DNA from: Nitrospira sp. UBA5699
GTDB taxonomy: Bacteria; Nitrospirota; Nitrospiria; Nitrospirales; Nitrospiraceae
Assembly (NCBI GenBank): GCA_002420105.1
Contig: DIHJ01000061.1
Location: 96,015 to 112,614, forward strand
Length of the DNA: 16,600 bases
Direction of reading: 5' to 3'
Made by a program: the position numbers and the translations under genes
The notes under the pieces: generated by a model
The model's input: only the letters and a program-made list of their open reading frames with translations
Told to the model about the DNA's origin: nothing
Database searches by the model: none
In this document: piece after piece, positions 13,420 to 16,600 of the stretch
How the letters are laid out: each line of letters begins with the position of its first letter
Position numbering within the stretch: position 1 is the stretch's first letter

Positions 13420-15819
13420 ATGGCGTTATCTCTCGCTCAATCCCTTCCGGAAACGGCGCGGATCAGGATCGTGTCGCTGATCGCCAAGGAACTCGGCGCC
13501 GGCGCACGTCAGGTGACGGCGGCGGTGGCGCTGCTTGACGAAGGCGCCACCGTGCCCTTCATCGCGCGCTATCGCAAAGAGGTCACCGGCAATCTGGATG
13601 ACACGCAGCTGCGCGCGCTGGAGGAACGGCTGCTGTACCTGCGCGAACTGGAGGAACGGCGGGCCGCGATCCTGGGCTCGATCGAGGAGCAGGGCAAGCT
13701 CACCGGCGAACTCCGGGGCTCCATCGATGCGGCCGCGACCAAGCAGGCGCTCGAAGATCTCTATCTGCCGTATAAGCCCAGGCGCCGCACGCGCGCGCAG
13801 ATCGCGCGGGAAGCCGGGTTGGCCCCGCTGGCCGACGCGTTGCTCGCCGATCCGACGTGCGATCCCGAACAGGAAGCCGCGAAGTATGTCAAGGTGACGG
13901 CGGCCGGCGAAGGCGTGGAGGCGGTCAACATTCCGGACGGAAAGACCGCGCTCGAAGGGGCCCGGGACATTCTGGCCGAGCGGTTCGCCGAAACCGCCGA
14001 GCTGCTCGCCAAATTGCGGACCAGGCTTTGGGAGGAGGGGGTCGTCACGTCCAGCGTCGTGAAGGGCAAGGAGACGGCCGAGGAAGAAAAATTCCGCGAC
14101 TACTATGCCTATTCCGAGCCGATCCGCACCATCCCTTCGCATCGCGCGCTGGCACTGTTCCGCGGCCAAAGCCTGGGCGTGCTGAGAATCGACCTGGGCC
14201 TGGGCGGGACACTCGATGCACTCGTCCCGCATCCCTGCGTCGCGATGATCGCCGCGCATTTCGGCATCGAGAACCGTGGCCGCCGGGCCGATAAGTGGCT
14301 GGCCGACGTCTGCTACTGGACCTGGCGCGTCAAAGCGCAGGTGCATCTCACCACGGAGCTTCTGGTGCAATTACGGCAGGCGGCGGAGGCCGAAGCGATC
14401 AGGATTTTTGCGAAGAACCTGCACGAGCTGCTGCTGGCGGCGCCAGCCGGTCCCAAGGCCGTCCTCGGCCTCGACCCGGGGCTCCGCACCGGATGCAAGG
14501 CCGCGGTGGTCGACGCGACCGGAAAATTGCTGGAGACCGCCACCGTCTACCCGCATCAGCCGCACAACGACTGGGAGGGGTCGCTCGCCACGCTGGCGCG
14601 ATTGGCGTTGAAGCACGGCGTGCAACTGGTCGCGATCGGCAATGGCACCGCGAGCCGCGAGACCGACAGACTGGCGGGGGAATTGATCAAGCGGCTGACC
14701 TCCGCCGATCCGGAGCTGAGACCGGTCAAGATCGTGGTCAGTGAAGCGGGCGCCTCGGTCTACTCGGCCTCGGCGTTCGCCGCGGCCGAGTTTCCGGAGC
14801 TGGACGTGAGCCTGCGCGGCGCCGTCTCCATCGCCCGCCGGTTGCAGGATCCGCTGGCCGAACTGGTGAAGATCGAGCCGAAGTCGATCGGCGTCGGCCA
14901 GTATCAGCACGACGTGAATCAGCGGGCGCTGGCCCGCTCGCTCGACGCGACCGTCGAGGACTGCGTCAATGCGGTGGGGGTGGACGTCAACACGGCGTCG
15001 GCGCCGCTCCTCGCGCGGGTATCCGGTCTGAACCAGACGCTGGCCAGGAACATCGTCGAGTACCGTGACGCCAACGGCCGGTTTCCCGATCGTGCCGCCA
15101 TGCGCAAGGTGCCGCGTCTGGGCGAGAAGACCTTCGAGCAGGCGGCGGGCTTCCTGCGTATCAACGACGGGGACAATCCGCTGGACCGCTCCGCGGTTCA
15201 CCCGGAGGCCTATCCCGTGGTCGAACGAATTCTGGCCCGCCTGGGAAAAGGGATTGCCGAGGTGATGGGCCGGCCGGATCTGTTGAAAGGGCTGTCGCCG
15301 GGCGACTTTGCGGACGAACGGTTCGGGCTGCCGACGGTGCAAGATATTCTTGCCGAGCTGGAAAAACCGGGCCGCGATCCCCGCCCCGAATTCACGACGG
15401 CCGTGTTCCGTGAGGGGGTCGAATCTCTGTCGGATCTGCAGCCCGGGATGGTGCTCGAAGGCGTGGTGACGAACGTCGCCGCCTTCGGCGCGTTCGTCGA
15501 TATCGGCGTGCATCAGGACGGGCTGGTACACGTATCCGCGCTGGCGAATAAATTCGTCAAAGATCCGCACGAGGTCGTGAAGCCGGGCCAGATCGTCAAG
15601 GTGAAAGTGCTGGAGGTGGATGTAAAGCGCCAGCGCATCTCTCTAACCATGCGTCTTGACGACCAAGCTGCGACTGCATCACGCCAGAGCGGCGCGGCGA
15701 TGGATGCGGGGCCGGTGCGCGACCGGCGTACGCCGGAGCAGGCGCGTACTCCGGGACGCCAGCCACAACCGGTCGGCGCGATGGCTATGGCGCTGGCCCG
15801 GGCCAAGCTGAAACAGTAA
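13420..15819 (+). CDS. tex: Tex-family transcription accessory RNA-binding protein
   Basis: 799 residues, close to the usual 770-790. Domain order is canonical: helical Tex N-terminal domain (about 5-200, with 'ATVPFIARYRKEVTGNLDD' as in all Tex proteins), YqgF/RNase H-like domain starting 'LGLDPGLRTGCKAAVVD' (D352), helix-hairpin-helix region (about 530-580, 'LNQTLARNIVEYRDANGRF' and 'VPRLGEKTFEQAAGFLRI'), and an S1 RNA-binding domain (about 674-747, 'AFGAFVDIGVHQDGLVH'). A 50-residue low-complexity Gln/Arg/Ala tail follows and is not part of the conserved core. Tex binds nucleic acids in the cytoplasm and affects transcription; the exact activity is not settled. ATG 13420 is chosen because homology begins at 'MALSLAQSLPETARIRI'; the ribosome site is weak. 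Confidence 0.96.
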   Translation: MALSLAQSLPETARIRIVSLIAKELGAGARQVTAAVALLDEGATVPFIARYRKEVTGNLDDTQLRALEERLLYLRELEERRAAILGSIEEQGKLTGELRGSIDAAATKQALEDLYLPYKPRRRTRAQIAREAGLAPLADALLADPTCDPEQEAAKYVKVTAAGEGVEAVNIPDGKTALEGARDILAERFAETAELLAKLRTRLWEEGVVTSSVVKGKETAEEEKFRDYYAYSEPIRTIPSHRALALFRGQSLGVLRIDLGLGGTLDALVPHPCVAMIAAHFGIENRGRRADKWLADVCYWTWRVKAQVHLTTELLVQLRQAAEAEAIRIFAKNLHELLLAAPAGPKAVLGLDPGLRTGCKAAVVDATGKLLETATVYPHQPHNDWEGSLATLARLALKHGVQLVAIGNGTASRETDRLAGELIKRLTSADPELRPVKIVVSEAGASVYSASAFAAAEFPELDVSLRGAVSIARRLQDPLAELVKIEPKSIGVGQYQHDVNQRALARSLDATVEDCVNAVGVDVNTASAPLLARVSGLNQTLARNIVEYRDANGRFPDRAAMRKVPRLGEKTFEQAAGFLRINDGDNPLDRSAVHPEAYPVVERILARLGKGIAEVMGRPDLLKGLSPGDFADERFGLPTVQDILAELEKPGRDPRPEFTTAVFREGVESLSDLQPGMVLEGVVTNVAAFGAFVDIGVHQDGLVHVSALANKFVKDPHEVVKPGQIVKVKVLEVDVKRQRISLTMRLDDQAATASRQSGAAMDAGPVRDRRTPEQARTPGRQPQPVGAMAMALARAKLKQ

Positions 15820-15858
15820 CGGAACAGATCGTTATCGTTGATCCGGTGCGGAGGAGTG

Positions 15859-16473
15859 CTACGATTTCGGAGCGGTTCTCACCTTGAAAAAATCCCCGCC
15901 TTTGACAGATTCATCGTCCGTGCCCCAGGCAATCTGTTTATCCAGCCGTTTCATGAGAGGCACGTGTTTGGAGCAGTGGATGTAGGCTTCTTCGACATTC
16001 ACCACGATCCAGGCTTCCGGACGCCGTCCTCCTTTCAGCGACGAGGCTTCGATCAGGCCTGCCGGAAGATTCGGGACGGCCATCATCTCGTCGCAATTCA
16101 GGACGCGGGCGGTGCCGTTCACGTGCAGGCCCACCGTGCTCTGGTAAAAGTCGAGAAACACCATGCCGATGTGCGGGTTCTCCAGAATATTGCCCACGCT
16201 GGCGAGCACCCCGTTGCCGCGATATTCCGGATAGGCGAGCGTGCGCTCGTCGAGCACGTGGACGAAGCCCGGTGCACCGGCGCGAAAGGAACAGTCGCAG
16301 GAGCCGTCGGCATCGGCGGTCGCGATGAAGACCATCTCCTGTCCGGCGATAAATTGCCGCATCCGGCGATTCAGCCGGTCCAGCATCTGGTTGGCATAGA
16401 AGGCTTGCGCCCTGCCGCCGCTGCCGAAGCGTGCCTGGGCCTGCCGTTCCCCTGATGATCCCGGCCGTTTCAT
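15859..16473 (-). CDS. Pyridoxamine 5'-phosphate oxidase-like FMN-binding protein
   Basis: A 204-residue split-barrel flavoprotein. The family pattern is clear: a helix 'LNRRMRQFIAGQEMVFIATADADG', then strands 'CDCSFRAGAPGFVHVLDERTLAYPEYRGNG', 'ILENPHIGMVFLDF', and 'VGLHVNGTARVL', as in PPOX-class proteins that bind FMN or other cofactors and reduce small molecules. It is not the biosynthetic PdxH (no PdxH C-terminal dimerisation region), so the substrate is open. The C-terminal part with 'AYIHCSKHVPLMKRL' matches the common longer subgroup of the class. Start ATG 16473 has AGAAGGAG 8 bases upstream. It is convergent with tex across a 39-bp gap with no clear terminator. Confidence 0.88.
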   Translation of the reverse strand: MKRPGSSGERQAQARFGSGGRAQAFYANQMLDRLNRRMRQFIAGQEMVFIATADADGSCDCSFRAGAPGFVHVLDERTLAYPEYRGNGVLASVGNILENPHIGMVFLDFYQSTVGLHVNGTARVLNCDEMMAVPNLPAGLIEASSLKGGRRPEAWIVVNVEEAYIHCSKHVPLMKRLDKQIAWGTDDESVKGGDFFKVRTAPKS

Positions 16474-16532
16474 GAGGGTAGCTCCTTCTGTAACCGGTCC
16501 GACCTTCTGACGGGAACGCGAACGATGCGGCC

Positions 16533-16541
16533 ATTCTACCA
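16533..16541 (-). promoter_or_regulatory. Extended -10 element for the PPOX-like gene
   Basis: On the minus strand the bases read TGG-TAGAAT (5/6 plus TGn). No -35 match is found at 16-18 bp. The predicted start near 16526 leaves a leader of about 53 bases to ATG 16473. Bases beyond 16541 to the window end contain no gene that I can support. Confidence 0.4.
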
Positions 16542-16600
16542 GGAGCCGAGTGTCATTTGCTCCGGTCTTTCCCGGGCCTGAGCTAGGCTCGAAAAAGTGG

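Noticed and set aside
14371..15570. 399-codon frame antisense to tex
   Set aside because: Tex is unmistakable on the plus strand; the antisense frame has no domain.

Overview
The window looks like ordinary chromosome from a GC-rich Gram-negative bacterium: signal peptides, an outer-membrane beta-barrel, and tightly packed genes on both strands. The gene mix (TPR lipoprotein-like secreted proteins, a receiver-kinase hybrid, BcsA-like synthase with a BcsC-like porin, Tex, TrmL) would fit Nitrospirota/Nitrospira, but that is an inference by eye; nothing in the window proves the taxon. I see no insertion sequence, CRISPR array, rRNA or tRNA.

Layout. 1-243 (+) is the 3' end of a DoxX-family membrane protein, convergent with a secreted TPR protein at 424-2193 (-). 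Divergent from the latter is a class I O-methyltransferase (2438-3451, +) with a near-ideal promoter. A 466-bp largely non-coding stretch with a strong hairpin follows. Then come a receiver-histidine kinase hybrid (3918-5099, +) and a small secreted NTF2/SnoaL-like protein (5169-5714, +), probably one operon. On the other strand a 76-codon ORF with a perfect ribosome binding site precedes a RimJ/RimL-type acetyltransferase (6589 down to 5760).

The centrepiece is 6680-11710 (+): one 1146-residue polypeptide that joins a secreted family-8 endoglucanase (BcsZ-like), a complete BcsA-type cellulose synthase with its gating loop, a PilZ domain with intact c-di-GMP motifs, and a C-terminal stretch that looks like a second PilZ. 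Three bases later starts a compact TPR plus beta-barrel protein resembling a miniature BcsC. Together they make a two-gene synthesis, trimming and export module for cellulose or a similar beta-glucan, with no BcsB gene beside it. A sigma-70 promoter lies 22 bp ahead.

The right side holds housekeeping genes: trmL (11741-12205, +), an unusual J-domain protein whose C-terminal half has the fold signature of an ERCC4/XPF-type nuclease but has lost the catalytic residues (12212-13090, -), tex (13420-15819, +) and a pyridoxamine-phosphate-oxidase-like flavoprotein (15859-16473, -). The dnaJ-like/tex intergenic region carries two divergent sigma-70 promoters; the one for the J-domain gene has a perfect inverted repeat filling its spacer.

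The two items most worth following are the hydrolase-synthase-PilZ fusion and the J-domain/dead-nuclease fusion.
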